Notes: a model not told the origin generated them from the letters alone. A stretch of 26,167 bases of DNA from an uncultured Lachnospiraceae bacterium (GCA_910586605.1 CAJUJR010000043.1:1-26167); one strand, 5' to 3'. Shown: positions 13,329-21,932, numbered from the stretch's first letter. Translations and numbers: made by a program.

Positions 13329-15425
13329 ATGGAAAATTTTAAATCAAATATGTATTTACCACAATCTTCCCTGACAGCGCAGAGTGAAGGAACACCAGCA
13401 AAAACATTAACCGCAAAAAGCGGGGAAGAACGTTCAGATACCTTAAATGCCATACAGGATGAAGAAGAGCGCACCGAAGCCCTTGTTGCAATCCAAAATG
13501 AAGCAGAGCAGACAAAAGCCATCACCAGGCAGAAAACCGAGACAATATCGCCGGAAGAATTATATTCCCGGCAAAATGAAATAGAACAATTAAAAGAAAG
13601 AATTGAGGAAGAACTGGACTTTGAAAAGCTTACTGAACTATGTGAGCATTTAAGAAATGCCGTCCGTGGAATCTTGAATTCCTGCGGCATGTATTTCCGA
13701 ATATTTTCCAGGGTAAAATCCGTCCAGTCAATTGCTGAAAAAATCAACCGCGGTAAATATGGCTCAGAAGAAAACCAAAAAAAAATACAGGATCTTCTGG
13801 GCTTGCGTGTCGTGCTTTATTACTACGATGACTTAAGTATCTGCCGGGATATTATGGAACGGACATTCCAAATGCTGGATGACTGGTCCCGCCCAAAATA
13901 CAGTGCAGACGAATTCCGGGCGACAAAAATCAACGGCGTTTTTCGTTTTCCACAGGAATATTTTGCCCTCTATAAAAAAAATTTATGGAAGCTTCCCATC
14001 GACACTACTTTTGAAATCCAGTTCCGTACTGTATTTTTTGAAGGCTGGCATGAAATCGAACATGACATGCGGTACAAAAGCATCCTGTCGGATGATGAAT
14101 TCTGGAAAGGCAGCGAAGAACTTTCCCGTATTTTAAACTGCATCCTTGCAAACCTTGAACTAAGCGATTGGTCTTTAGTCCAGCTTTTTGACCAACTTTC
14201 CTACAACCACTATAAACGTGCAAACTGGGAACTTATGTTAAAAAGCAAATACAGGATTAAAATGAGTGGTAGCGATACTTTGGATTACCGGATTCTTGAA
14301 ATATTTGACCAGGACCGGGAAGTTGCCAAACAATTTTTTAAAGCTTCCAGAAGACGCCTGATTTACGAGCTTCTAAAACTGGACACCCCTCACATTAGCT
14401 ATAACCTAATTATACAGTTAATCAATAACAGCGTTGTCCACAATGAAGAAATCACCCAAATCTGCAAAACACTGACATTAGGCCGGGATGACAAAGTCTA
14501 CCAGAAAAGCACGGCTGCCCGCCTTGAGTCAAACCTTCTGTTCCAGTTAGAGCAGCCGCTCCTCCATAAGCCTTCCCGAATACTGGAAGCAGAGTTTAAC
14601 AGCGCTGCGATGATTTTATACAAATGGGCGCGTTTTAAATTAAACCCTGTGTTTGAGGATATACCACCTGTACTATGTTCCTATAAAAACCACCTTCCCG
14701 GCTATCAGCTGGAAATTAAATTCCAGCCTGACAGCCTCTCATTTCAGATGAAAATGCATTATATCGACTCCAAATCTGTCGGCACACTTTGGCATGTCCA
14801 CTCGTCCATTGCACTGTTTGATGATGGAAAACTGCATTTTTATCATATGACCTCCTGCGATATGCCAAGAGGGGTTTCCCAACAGTCGAATTTCTGCCGC
14901 CCATCCTTTTTACCAGATTTATCCCATAAGGTCGGCATTACAGACGTTGAGCGGCTCAATAATAAGGCTCAATTTGTTGCAAGCTCCGAGCAATTCAGGA
15001 AATTCACAGCGCTGGTAAGCTCCAAGGAACGCCGCCTTCCTGTAATCGCTATTGTGCAGCATACTTCTGATGCACCCGAAGGCAGGACAGCATCTTACCA
15101 TGACTATGACATGAATACCTTTACAATTAATGGCACGCGCCTTGCAAAAGTAATCGGACATTATTCCCATGTCTATATGGTAGACTATAGCCTGACAGAT
15201 GCATTTGGTCATTTCTTTGAAATAAACAGTGAAAATGCCCTTGGCTGTATCTGCATATTCTGGCCATACTACTATAACAAAGAAAATGACCTTTTTACCC
15301 GGAAAATGGTAATTGACACACAGTTTGACTTTAACCGGTTTGCCTTCCATGATGAAAACATCTATGAAAAAGCTTTCCGCCACAAACTGGTTCAGATTAT
15401 AAAAAATGACAATGTAAGCCACTAG
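13329..15425 (+). CDS. RelA/SpoT-like nucleotidyltransferase domain fused to an uncharacterised C-terminal region
   Basis: 698 residues from the ATG at 13329, chosen for its AAGGGGG six bases upstream; a frame from 13281 lacks one. Residues 33-65 hold a repeated helical motif (ERSDTLNAIQDEE / ERTEALVAIQNEA). Residues ~105-250 look like a (p)ppGpp-synthetase-type domain: FSRVKSVQSIAEKI (126-139), QDLLGLRVV (154-162) and EIQFRT...WHEIEHDMRYK (229-250). Where synthetases have K-x-N-G-Y-x-S-L-H, this protein has KINGVFRFP (200-208), losing the guanine-stacking Tyr. Residues ~415-698 form a second region containing RRLPVIAIV, GHYSHVYMV and GCICIFWPYY, unassigned. There are no membrane segments. 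The stop codon lies in a dispersed repeat, and a Uma2 gene follows after 52 bp. Activity could be altered alarmone synthesis, a toxic nucleotidyltransferase, or none. Confidence 0.75.
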   Translation: MENFKSNMYLPQSSLTAQSEGTPAKTLTAKSGEERSDTLNAIQDEEERTEALVAIQNEAEQTKAITRQKTETISPEELYSRQNEIEQLKERIEEELDFEKLTELCEHLRNAVRGILNSCGMYFRIFSRVKSVQSIAEKINRGKYGSEENQKKIQDLLGLRVVLYYYDDLSICRDIMERTFQMLDDWSRPKYSADEFRATKINGVFRFPQEYFALYKKNLWKLPIDTTFEIQFRTVFFEGWHEIEHDMRYKSILSDDEFWKGSEELSRILNCILANLELSDWSLVQLFDQLSYNHYKRANWELMLKSKYRIKMSGSDTLDYRILEIFDQDREVAKQFFKASRRRLIYELLKLDTPHISYNLIIQLINNSVVHNEEITQICKTLTLGRDDKVYQKSTAARLESNLLFQLEQPLLHKPSRILEAEFNSAAMILYKWARFKLNPVFEDIPPVLCSYKNHLPGYQLEIKFQPDSLSFQMKMHYIDSKSVGTLWHVHSSIALFDDGKLHFYHMTSCDMPRGVSQQSNFCRPSFLPDLSHKVGITDVERLNNKAQFVASSEQFRKFTALVSSKERRLPVIAIVQHTSDAPEGRTASYHDYDMNTFTINGTRLAKVIGHYSHVYMVDYSLTDAFGHFFEINSENALGCICIFWPYYYNKENDLFTRKMVIDTQFDFNRFAFHDENIYEKAFRHKLVQIIKNDNVSH

Positions 15426-15449
15426 ATCGTGTTTGAAAATTGCTTTTTG
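15421..15449 (+). repeat. Dispersed 29-bp repeat, copy 1
   Basis: This copy matches the reverse complement of 21960-21988 at 28 of 29 positions (one T/G difference at the sixth base). It contains the TAG stop of the RelA-like fusion gene and most of the spacer before the Uma2 gene. After this block the two copies diverge. Confidence 0.85.
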
Positions 15450-15477
15450 CACCATTTTCAAGAAAGGAGATGCCGCT

Positions 15478-16035
15478 ATGCAAACAGCAACACAGCTGGA
15501 AACAATTAACATAACGCTGGAACAATATGAATCCCTTCCAGAAAATACCAGGGCAGAAGTTTTTGATGGGCAGGTTTACTATATGGCAAGCCCTGCCCAA
15601 ATACATCAGGAACTCCTTACAGAACTTCTTATCACAATCCACTCCTATCTCAGACAGAAAGGAAACATATGCCAGGTATTCCCTGCCCCATTCGATGTAA
15701 AGCTCTCTGACAGCCCCCTTACCATTGTGCAGCCTGATATCTTGGTAGTATGTGATAAAAACAAATTGGATGGAAAACGCTGCAATGGCGCTCCTGATTT
15801 TATAATTGAAATTATATCCCCTGGCAACCAATCGGATGATTACATCCGTAAACTCTATTACTATAAAAATGCCGGGGTACGTGAATATTGGATTGTAGAC
15901 CCTTACCGCAAAACCGTAACTGTCAATTACTTTGAAGGGGATTTGCTGACAATCCAATATCCATTTGATTCTGTAATCAAGGTAAATATTTATGATGACT
16001 TAGAAATTAATTTTTCAGGCTTGGAACGCATTTAA
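15478..16035 (+). CDS. Uma2-family PD-(D/E)XK protein
   Basis: 185 residues from the ATG at 15478 (AGGAGA upstream); a frame from 15433 runs back through the repeat. Motifs follow the Uma2 pattern: FDGQVYYMASP early, VQPDILVV (metal Asp), APDFIIEIISPGN (catalytic Glu) and DYIRKLYYYKNAGVREYWIVD (Lys). The restriction-endonuclease-like fold is well supported, but family members rarely have a proven substrate. It shares the core motifs with the second Uma2 gene at 25269-25820. It follows the RelA-like fusion gene by 52 bp on the same strand, so co-transcription is likely. It ends 10 bp from the convergent DUF815 gene. Confidence 0.9.
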   Translation: MQTATQLETINITLEQYESLPENTRAEVFDGQVYYMASPAQIHQELLTELLITIHSYLRQKGNICQVFPAPFDVKLSDSPLTIVQPDILVVCDKNKLDGKRCNGAPDFIIEIISPGNQSDDYIRKLYYYKNAGVREYWIVDPYRKTVTVNYFEGDLLTIQYPFDSVIKVNIYDDLEINFSGLERI

Positions 16036-16045
16036 AATATAAATA

Positions 16046-17353
16046 CTATACTGCCTTTTTCCCCAGAAGATACGTAATAAACTGCTGGGCAGTACGTCCA
16101 GAAATCCCACCGTGGCTCATTTCCCACTTATTTGCTTCTGCACAGAGTTCTTCCTCCGAAAGAGTAATTTCAGGATAACGTCTTGCAAGCGTTGTCACAA
16201 TATGGAAATATTCCTTCTGGGATGGTTTATAATACCCAATCGTTACGCCAAAGCGTGCAACAAGGGAAAGCTTTTCTTGCATTGTATCAGAGCGGTGCAA
16301 TTCATCCTGGGACATATCAGAACGGTCGCTCCATGTTTCCCGGATTAAATGGCGGCGGTTTGAAGTTGCATAAATTAATACATTCTCCGGTTTTGTCTCT
16401 AAGCCGCCCTCAATCACTGCCTTTAAATACTTATATTCAATTTCAAATTCCTCAAAAGACAGATCATCCATATATATTACAAAACGGTAATTCCTGTTTT
16501 TTATTTCAGAAATAACTTTTGATAAGTTCTTAAACTCATGCTTATAGATTTCAATCATACGCAGCCCACGGCTGTAATACTGGTTTAATATCGCCTTAAT
16601 GCTGGTTGATTTCCCTGTGCCAGCATCGCCAAACAACAGTACATTATTTGCTTTGCGCCCCTCTACAAACGCCTCCGTGTTGGCAATCAGCTTTTCTTTC
16701 TGCAATTCATAGCCAACCAAATCATCCAACGTCATATCGCCTGTTGTCGTAATTGGGCTTAAAATGCTGCCGCCCTCCTGTTCTGAAATACGGAATGCCT
16801 TATTTAGGCCGATTTTCCCAACGCCATATTCTTTATAGAACCTGGTAATAATCCGATAAAGCTCTTCCTCACTCTCCACCTTTTCAATTAGGCTGCTAAG
16901 CTTCTGTACCTTTTCACTGACGCTTTTATTAAAAATCTGTTCACTTTTTACCACTGCTTTATAATTCGTAATAATTGAAAAGCACTGGATATCAAGTTCT
17001 TTTTCCATTTCAGAAAAATCATAATCAAACAATTTTTTAAAGATTGCAAAATCATTTTTCGCAAATTCATTTACTGTCCCTTCATTTGCACCCACTTTTT
17101 CAGAAACAAGGGAAAATGGATTTTCCGTCATTGCCAACAGAAACGCAAGATAATTATGCCACAAATTCCTGTCAAATCCATAGCGGGTAGAAATGTCCAA
17201 CAAACGGTTGATTTCTGTATAAATCTCAGTAACGATATCCTCTTTTCTGTATTCCCCTGATACAAACTGCTGACAGATCTCCGACAGCCGGAATAGGATA
17301 CTGCCTTTCCCAATATTCCGGTAAACAATAAGCTTTGATGTTAAACGGTACAT
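16046..17353 (-). CDS. DUF815-family AAA ATPase
   Basis: 435 residues from the ATG at 17353, supported by GGAGG nine bases upstream; a longer frame to 17407 overlaps argS. The N-terminal ~220 residues are helical and of unknown role. The ATPase part has DDLVGYELQKEKL, Walker A GDAGTGKS at ~242-249, Walker B FVIYMDDL at ~291-298 and LIYATSNRRHLI with ETWSDR after it (sensor and arginine region). DUF815 proteins resemble AAA+ chaperone-like ATPases, with no assigned bacterial role. It begins 16 bp after the argS stop and is probably expressed from the argS promoter. Confidence 0.88.
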   Translation of the reverse strand: MYRLTSKLIVYRNIGKGSILFRLSEICQQFVSGEYRKEDIVTEIYTEINRLLDISTRYGFDRNLWHNYLAFLLAMTENPFSLVSEKVGANEGTVNEFAKNDFAIFKKLFDYDFSEMEKELDIQCFSIITNYKAVVKSEQIFNKSVSEKVQKLSSLIEKVESEEELYRIITRFYKEYGVGKIGLNKAFRISEQEGGSILSPITTTGDMTLDDLVGYELQKEKLIANTEAFVEGRKANNVLLFGDAGTGKSTSIKAILNQYYSRGLRMIEIYKHEFKNLSKVISEIKNRNYRFVIYMDDLSFEEFEIEYKYLKAVIEGGLETKPENVLIYATSNRRHLIRETWSDRSDMSQDELHRSDTMQEKLSLVARFGVTIGYYKPSQKEYFHIVTTLARRYPEITLSEEELCAEANKWEMSHGGISGRTAQQFITYLLGKKAV

Positions 17354-17369
17354 CCCCTTGCGCCTCCTT

Positions 17370-19136
17370 CTACATTTTTTCCGGTGCTTCAAGACCAAGC
17401 AAATCAATGCCTGTTTCCAGTGCCCTCCCTACCAATTGGCTTAATAGGATATAAGAAGCACGGACTTTTTCATCCTCATTGGTTATAATTTTATTATCAT
17501 GGTAAAACTTATTAAATGCATCAGAAAGTTCATAGACAAACTGGCAGATTTTATGCGGAGCCTGTTCAGCATATGCTGCTTCTACTGTTTCGCTCCACTT
17601 AGCAATGGACAGCATAACATCTGTTTGGCTTTTATTTTCTGGTGGAAGGATTACCGCATCCTCATCAACCACAATATCCTGCTCAGCTAATTTATTCATC
17701 AAGGACTTAATCCTGACAATAGTATACAAAATATATGGTCCAGTATTTCCCTCAAAAGAAGTGAAACGCTCCATATCAAAAATATAATCCTTCGCAACCT
17801 GGTTGCTTAAATCCCCATATTTAATAGCAGCTAACGCAACCTTTTCTGCCGCATCCTTTTTATCTTCCTCTGCCATTTCACGGTCTGCCATCTTATTAGA
17901 AACCTCTTTCACCACATCAGAAAGCAACGCTTCCAGCCGCAAGACGCCGCCGTCACGCGTTTTAAACGGCTTCCCATCCTGCCCGTTCATCGTCCCATTC
18001 CCAACAAAAACCAGCTCTACCTCTTCCCCAATAATCTTTGTCTTCCGGGCACAGCGGAATACTTGCTCAAAATACAGCGCCTGACGTTTATCCACCACAT
18101 AAATAATCTTCTGTGGATTAAATAATTTCCGCCGTTCTACAATCGTAGCCAAATCTGTCGTATTATAGAGAGTTGCACCATTCGATTTTAAAATCATACA
18201 TGGAGGAACTTCTTTTGTATCCGTTTCCTCCTTAACATCCACAACAAGCGCCCCCTCGTCAATATGGGCATAGCCTCCATCTTTCATCTGCTGCACCATA
18301 TCTGGAATATATGGCTGTGCGTCCGACTCTTTTTTCCAAAGGTCAAACTCTACATCCAACTTATTGTATACCCTTTTTAAATCAGCTACTGATACATTGA
18401 TGATATGCTGCCAGATTGCCAGATATCCCCTGTTTCCCGCCTGTAACTGTGCTGTCGCCTCTTGCGCCTCTTCCTTATACTCTTCATGCTCTTTAGAATA
18501 ACCACTGGCATATGGATAAATCTCCTCAAGGTCTGCCATCGTAAATGGAGGCTCTTCCGGGTATTCCCCTGTATACCCATCATCAAAATAAACCAACTCT
18601 GGTTTACGGTGCTTTAACTCTGTAATAATAAGCCCAATCTGCAGCCCCCAATCCCCAAGATGCACATCGCCAATCACATGGTATCCAAGATACCTTGCTG
18701 TCCTTTTAATACTTTCCCCAATAATTGCAGGGCGCAAATGCCCAACATGGAGCGGTTTTGCTACATTAGCTCCACCATAATCAATTATAATTGTTTTATC
18801 TTTTTTAGAGACATCACACCCAAAACTTTCACTTTCCGCCATCCGGTTCATATAATTCCCCAAAAACTCAGCACTAACTGTCATATTAATAAATCCTGGA
18901 GCCTGTGCTGTTACTTCTGAAAAAACAGGATTTCCTTCCAGATTCCGGGTTACTTCTCCTGCCATTACAACAGGCGCTTTATGGTACTCCTTTGCAGCCG
19001 CCAATGCGCCATTACACTGAAACTGGCACAAATCCGGGCGGTTTGACACAGTAACCTTTGCATATTTTTTATCATACCCTGCCTTTTCAAAAGCATCGCT
19101 TAACTCCTGCGCTAATATTTCCAAGATTGTCTTCAT
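17370..19136 (-). CDS. argS: Arginyl-tRNA synthetase
   Basis: 588-residue class I aminoacyl-tRNA synthetase charging tRNA-Arg. The N-terminal additional domain is at ~1-110. The HIGH-type motif HVGH is at 130-133 in NVAKPLHVGHLRPA, followed by GDVHLGDWGLQIG. In place of KMSKS it has GKPFKTRDGG, as I recall for the E. coli-type ArgS, which also lacks a canonical KMSKS. A C-terminal helical anticodon-binding domain includes LYTIVRIKSLM and ends GIDLLGLEAPEKM. An AGGAT lies just before the ATG. The 105-bp upstream gap contains a TATAAT close to the start, but no convincing complete promoter or T-box was identified. Confidence 0.97.
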   Translation of the reverse strand: MKTILEILAQELSDAFEKAGYDKKYAKVTVSNRPDLCQFQCNGALAAAKEYHKAPVVMAGEVTRNLEGNPVFSEVTAQAPGFINMTVSAEFLGNYMNRMAESESFGCDVSKKDKTIIIDYGGANVAKPLHVGHLRPAIIGESIKRTARYLGYHVIGDVHLGDWGLQIGLIITELKHRKPELVYFDDGYTGEYPEEPPFTMADLEEIYPYASGYSKEHEEYKEEAQEATAQLQAGNRGYLAIWQHIINVSVADLKRVYNKLDVEFDLWKKESDAQPYIPDMVQQMKDGGYAHIDEGALVVDVKEETDTKEVPPCMILKSNGATLYNTTDLATIVERRKLFNPQKIIYVVDKRQALYFEQVFRCARKTKIIGEEVELVFVGNGTMNGQDGKPFKTRDGGVLRLEALLSDVVKEVSNKMADREMAEEDKKDAAEKVALAAIKYGDLSNQVAKDYIFDMERFTSFEGNTGPYILYTIVRIKSLMNKLAEQDIVVDEDAVILPPENKSQTDVMLSIAKWSETVEAAYAEQAPHKICQFVYELSDAFNKFYHDNKIITNEDEKVRASYILLSQLVGRALETGIDLLGLEAPEKM

Positions 19137-19241
19137 ATCCTACATCCTTTCTATTATAAATCATATAAATTTATTTTCCAGGTTACTCAATATATGTCAG
19201 ATTTCTATATATAACTTAAACCGCTTTCATGCACTTCCTAA

Positions 19242-20525
19242 CTATATCAAATCCAAAACATCAAAATATTCCGGAAAAGTCTTTTTGCAGCAGGAAGGGT
19301 TCTTAATTATAATCCCCTCAGTACGAAGCCCAATAATGGCAAATGCCATTGCCACACGGTGGTCATCATATGTTTCTATTTCTGCCCCATGCAGTTTTCC
19401 CGGATAGACCGTAACACTGTCCTCTGTTTCGCTGCACTCTATCCCAAGTTTCCCAAGTTCTTTGCAGATAACAGACACACGGTCAGATTCCTGCCCCCTG
19501 ATATGGGCGATTCCTTGTATAGTAACTGGTGTATCTGCATATGGCGCAATCGCCGCCATCGTCAAAGCCTGGTCTGAAAAATCACTAAAAGATTCTGCCA
19601 CCCCATGCAGCTTTCCACCTTCCGGACCTTGCAGCAAAAGCTGCCCTTCTTTCCAGGAAATATAACAGCCCATCTTTTCCAAAACGGTTAAAAATTTCAT
19701 ATCCCCCTGCAGGGAATCTTTCCGCATATGGCGGACAATTGCACTTCCACCCGTTACAGCAGCCATCGCATAAAAATAACAGGCTGCCGACACATCCGGC
19801 TCAATCTGGTAATCCTGCGCCAGATATTTCCCTGCTGCCGTTTCATAACAATTTTCCGATTTCCTCTGCACACCAGGGTGTGCAAACTGTTTCATCATCT
19901 GCTCTGTCATTTCCACATAAGAACGCGCGCTCCTGCTGCCAATAAGCCGTATTGTAAGCTGCCCGAAACAAAGTGGCGCAGTCATTAAAAGCGCGCTTAG
20001 AAACTGGCTGCTGCGGTCAATATTTAATTCTATACTGGCACTCTCCTGTTTTTTCCCAATTCCCTGTATTGTCATCGGAAAAGTGTATGGCTGCCCATGA
20101 TAAGTAATTTCAGCCCCCAGCCCTTCCAGTGCAAGCAGAAGTTCTTTCATTGGGCGTTTCCGCATCTGCTCAGAAGAATCCACTTCATAACAGCCGTCCC
20201 CCATTGCTAAAAACGCTGTCAGGAAACGTGCTGCAGTCCCAGCGCTACCTACATAAACAGAAGCTTCTTTTTGGGGAATGCTGCCACCTTGCCCTTTTAT
20301 CCTGACCTGCCTCTTATCAATGTCTTCCTCCACAAAAAAACCCAAGTCTTTCAATGCCTGCAAAAAATATCTGGAATCATCACTAAAAAGAACACCCTTT
20401 AGCAATGACTCCCCCTCTGCCATAGCCGCCATTAAAAGAGCGCGGTTTGTAATGCTTTTAGAACCTGGCACATCAACTTCTATATGAAAAGGCTTCTCTG
20501 CTTTTTTTACCAGATATGTTTCCAT
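19242..20525 (-). CDS. aroA: EPSP synthase (3-phosphoshikimate 1-carboxyvinyltransferase)
   Basis: 427 residues from the ATG at 20525, chosen for its GGGGGA four bases upstream; the frame extends to 20555. It makes 5-enolpyruvylshikimate-3-phosphate in the shikimate pathway. Key motifs are PGSKSITNRALL at 20-31, GSAGTAARF at 93-101, the Asp of FSDQALTM, QESDRV, YDDHRVAMAFA and CCKKTFPEYF near the end. Position 101 (E. coli numbering coincides here) is Phe where E. coli has Pro in GTAMRP, next to the glyphosate-contacting Gly96. No other aromatic-pathway gene is adjacent. Confidence 0.96.
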   Translation of the reverse strand: METYLVKKAEKPFHIEVDVPGSKSITNRALLMAAMAEGESLLKGVLFSDDSRYFLQALKDLGFFVEEDIDKRQVRIKGQGGSIPQKEASVYVGSAGTAARFLTAFLAMGDGCYEVDSSEQMRKRPMKELLLALEGLGAEITYHGQPYTFPMTIQGIGKKQESASIELNIDRSSQFLSALLMTAPLCFGQLTIRLIGSRSARSYVEMTEQMMKQFAHPGVQRKSENCYETAAGKYLAQDYQIEPDVSAACYFYAMAAVTGGSAIVRHMRKDSLQGDMKFLTVLEKMGCYISWKEGQLLLQGPEGGKLHGVAESFSDFSDQALTMAAIAPYADTPVTIQGIAHIRGQESDRVSVICKELGKLGIECSETEDSVTVYPGKLHGAEIETYDDHRVAMAFAIIGLRTEGIIIKNPSCCKKTFPEYFDVLDLI

Positions 20526-20609
20526 AAAATCCCCCATTCTTGCCAAAACCTGCAAAAAATTGATTTTCTACCTATCCTCTATTCCCAAAACTTGTCCAAA
20601 ATATAATTA

Positions 20610-21890
20610 TCATACCTTAACTTTCTCGCGGAATCTTCGGATGCCTTCTAAAAATACAGGCTTTTGTGCAAAAACAAAACTTCTTTTGCAATAAGGGTAA
20701 TTCAATACGCTGATTACATCTTCTTCCGTTGCCAGAATACAATCGCTAATATCTACATATACCCTTTCCCTGCTCAAATCCTCTATTTTAAAAATCGACT
20801 CACAAATAGAAATCGTTACTGAGTCTTCCTCCTTTTTTTCTGTCCAGATAATATCATATCCAAACCGGGATGCCATTTCCTGTATTCTGCCTGCAGTCGC
20901 AAGATATCCATTTTCTTCTATATATATTTTCTTTTTCCCTTCCAATAACTTCTGATATGGGACAACATTAAAATCCAAATCGAAAATACGGTTCTCCCCC
21001 GCTTTTCCCATTACTCCATGAATTGCATCATCGTATGCAAGCATTACTGTCTTCATACGGTTCTGGTTTCCGGTATGCATCCCTTCATACACATGTTCAA
21101 AAAGGGCAGACAAAAAGCATTCTGCCATCCTTCCAAGATCCTCTTCCTTTGCATACTTTGCAAAAAATACGATCCAGTTACGCCACGCATAATACGTCGG
21201 AAATGTATTCACAATCTCTTTTTTTGCCCCCATCGCATGAAGCGCTTTCGCGCTGCCAACCGACGCCACCCTCCATCCGGCTCGGTTACAAAGATAGCAC
21301 CATTCCGTATCATCCCAGTATAAGAAATTTTCCTCTGGCATCAGGCCAATACAGTCGATTACACTACGCCTAACCATTAAAGAACAGGCCGCCACAGAAT
21401 CCACATACAGAAATTCTGGCATCGTCCCGTCCTCCAGTGCATTAAAATAATGTACCTCTGTACAAAAATTCCGGAAATCTATTTTCTGCCCAAACTGCTG
21501 TACATAATCCGGGGCTTCCAAATGATAAACCTTTGCGCCTGCCATTCCAGCCTCTTTATGCGTTTCCAAAAATTGATACAGATTCCCAACCACCTCTTCA
21601 TCTAACATCGCATCATTATCTACACACATAGCATAAGGATATCCCTTTTCATATACCACACGAAGGCCTGTATTAAAACCGCCTGAGCCGCCAAGATTTT
21701 CCCGGTTTACCAGCAAAGTCACTTCATTTGCATATTTTTCCCTGATTCTTTCAACAGAATGGTCTGTTGAGCCATTATCCACCACATATAAATCAAAATC
21801 TGTAAACTTTGATTCCAGGACACACTGAATACATTCTAACACTTCTTGTTCCTTATTATAATTACAGATAACAATACCTATTTTCTTCAT
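20610..21890 (-). CDS. Family 2 glycosyltransferase with C-terminal extension
   Basis: 426 residues from the ATG at 21890 (GGAG five bases upstream); a longer frame to 21980 begins inside a dispersed repeat. A GT-A fold spans ~1-260: VICNYNKEQEVLECIQ, VVDNGSTD at 36-43, RENLGGSGGFNTGL at 63-76, the DxD motif D91-N-D93 and WDDTEW at 192-197, which holds the likely catalytic base. These resemble rhamnosyl- and galactofuranosyltransferases that build cell-surface glycans. The C-terminal ~160 residues contain KKIYIEENGYLAT and VYVDISDCIL and are not recognised. No membrane segments and no glycan cluster surround it, so the acceptor is unknown. Confidence 0.88.
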   Translation of the reverse strand: MKKIGIVICNYNKEQEVLECIQCVLESKFTDFDLYVVDNGSTDHSVERIREKYANEVTLLVNRENLGGSGGFNTGLRVVYEKGYPYAMCVDNDAMLDEEVVGNLYQFLETHKEAGMAGAKVYHLEAPDYVQQFGQKIDFRNFCTEVHYFNALEDGTMPEFLYVDSVAACSLMVRRSVIDCIGLMPEENFLYWDDTEWCYLCNRAGWRVASVGSAKALHAMGAKKEIVNTFPTYYAWRNWIVFFAKYAKEEDLGRMAECFLSALFEHVYEGMHTGNQNRMKTVMLAYDDAIHGVMGKAGENRIFDLDFNVVPYQKLLEGKKKIYIEENGYLATAGRIQEMASRFGYDIIWTEKKEEDSVTISICESIFKIEDLSRERVYVDISDCILATEEDVISVLNYPYCKRSFVFAQKPVFLEGIRRFREKVKV

Positions 21891-21932
21891 ATAATCTCCA
21901 TTTCTTTTACTTTCCGCCTTTTGCCCCCTCCC

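Noticed and set aside
13274..13747. Minus-strand 157-codon ORF opposite the start of the RelA-like gene
   Set aside because: It is a serine-rich antisense shadow of the Glu/Thr-rich N-terminal repeat and has no independent support.
14919..15957. Two long minus-strand ORFs (197 and 186 codons) opposite the RelA-like C-terminus and Uma2 gene
   Set aside because: They lie antisense to well-supported genes, and their translations show no recognisable motifs.
17370..19136. Missing KMSKS motif in ArgS as an anomaly
   Set aside because: As I recall, E. coli-type ArgS also has G-K-P-F-K-T-R in place of KMSKS, so this is normal for the family.
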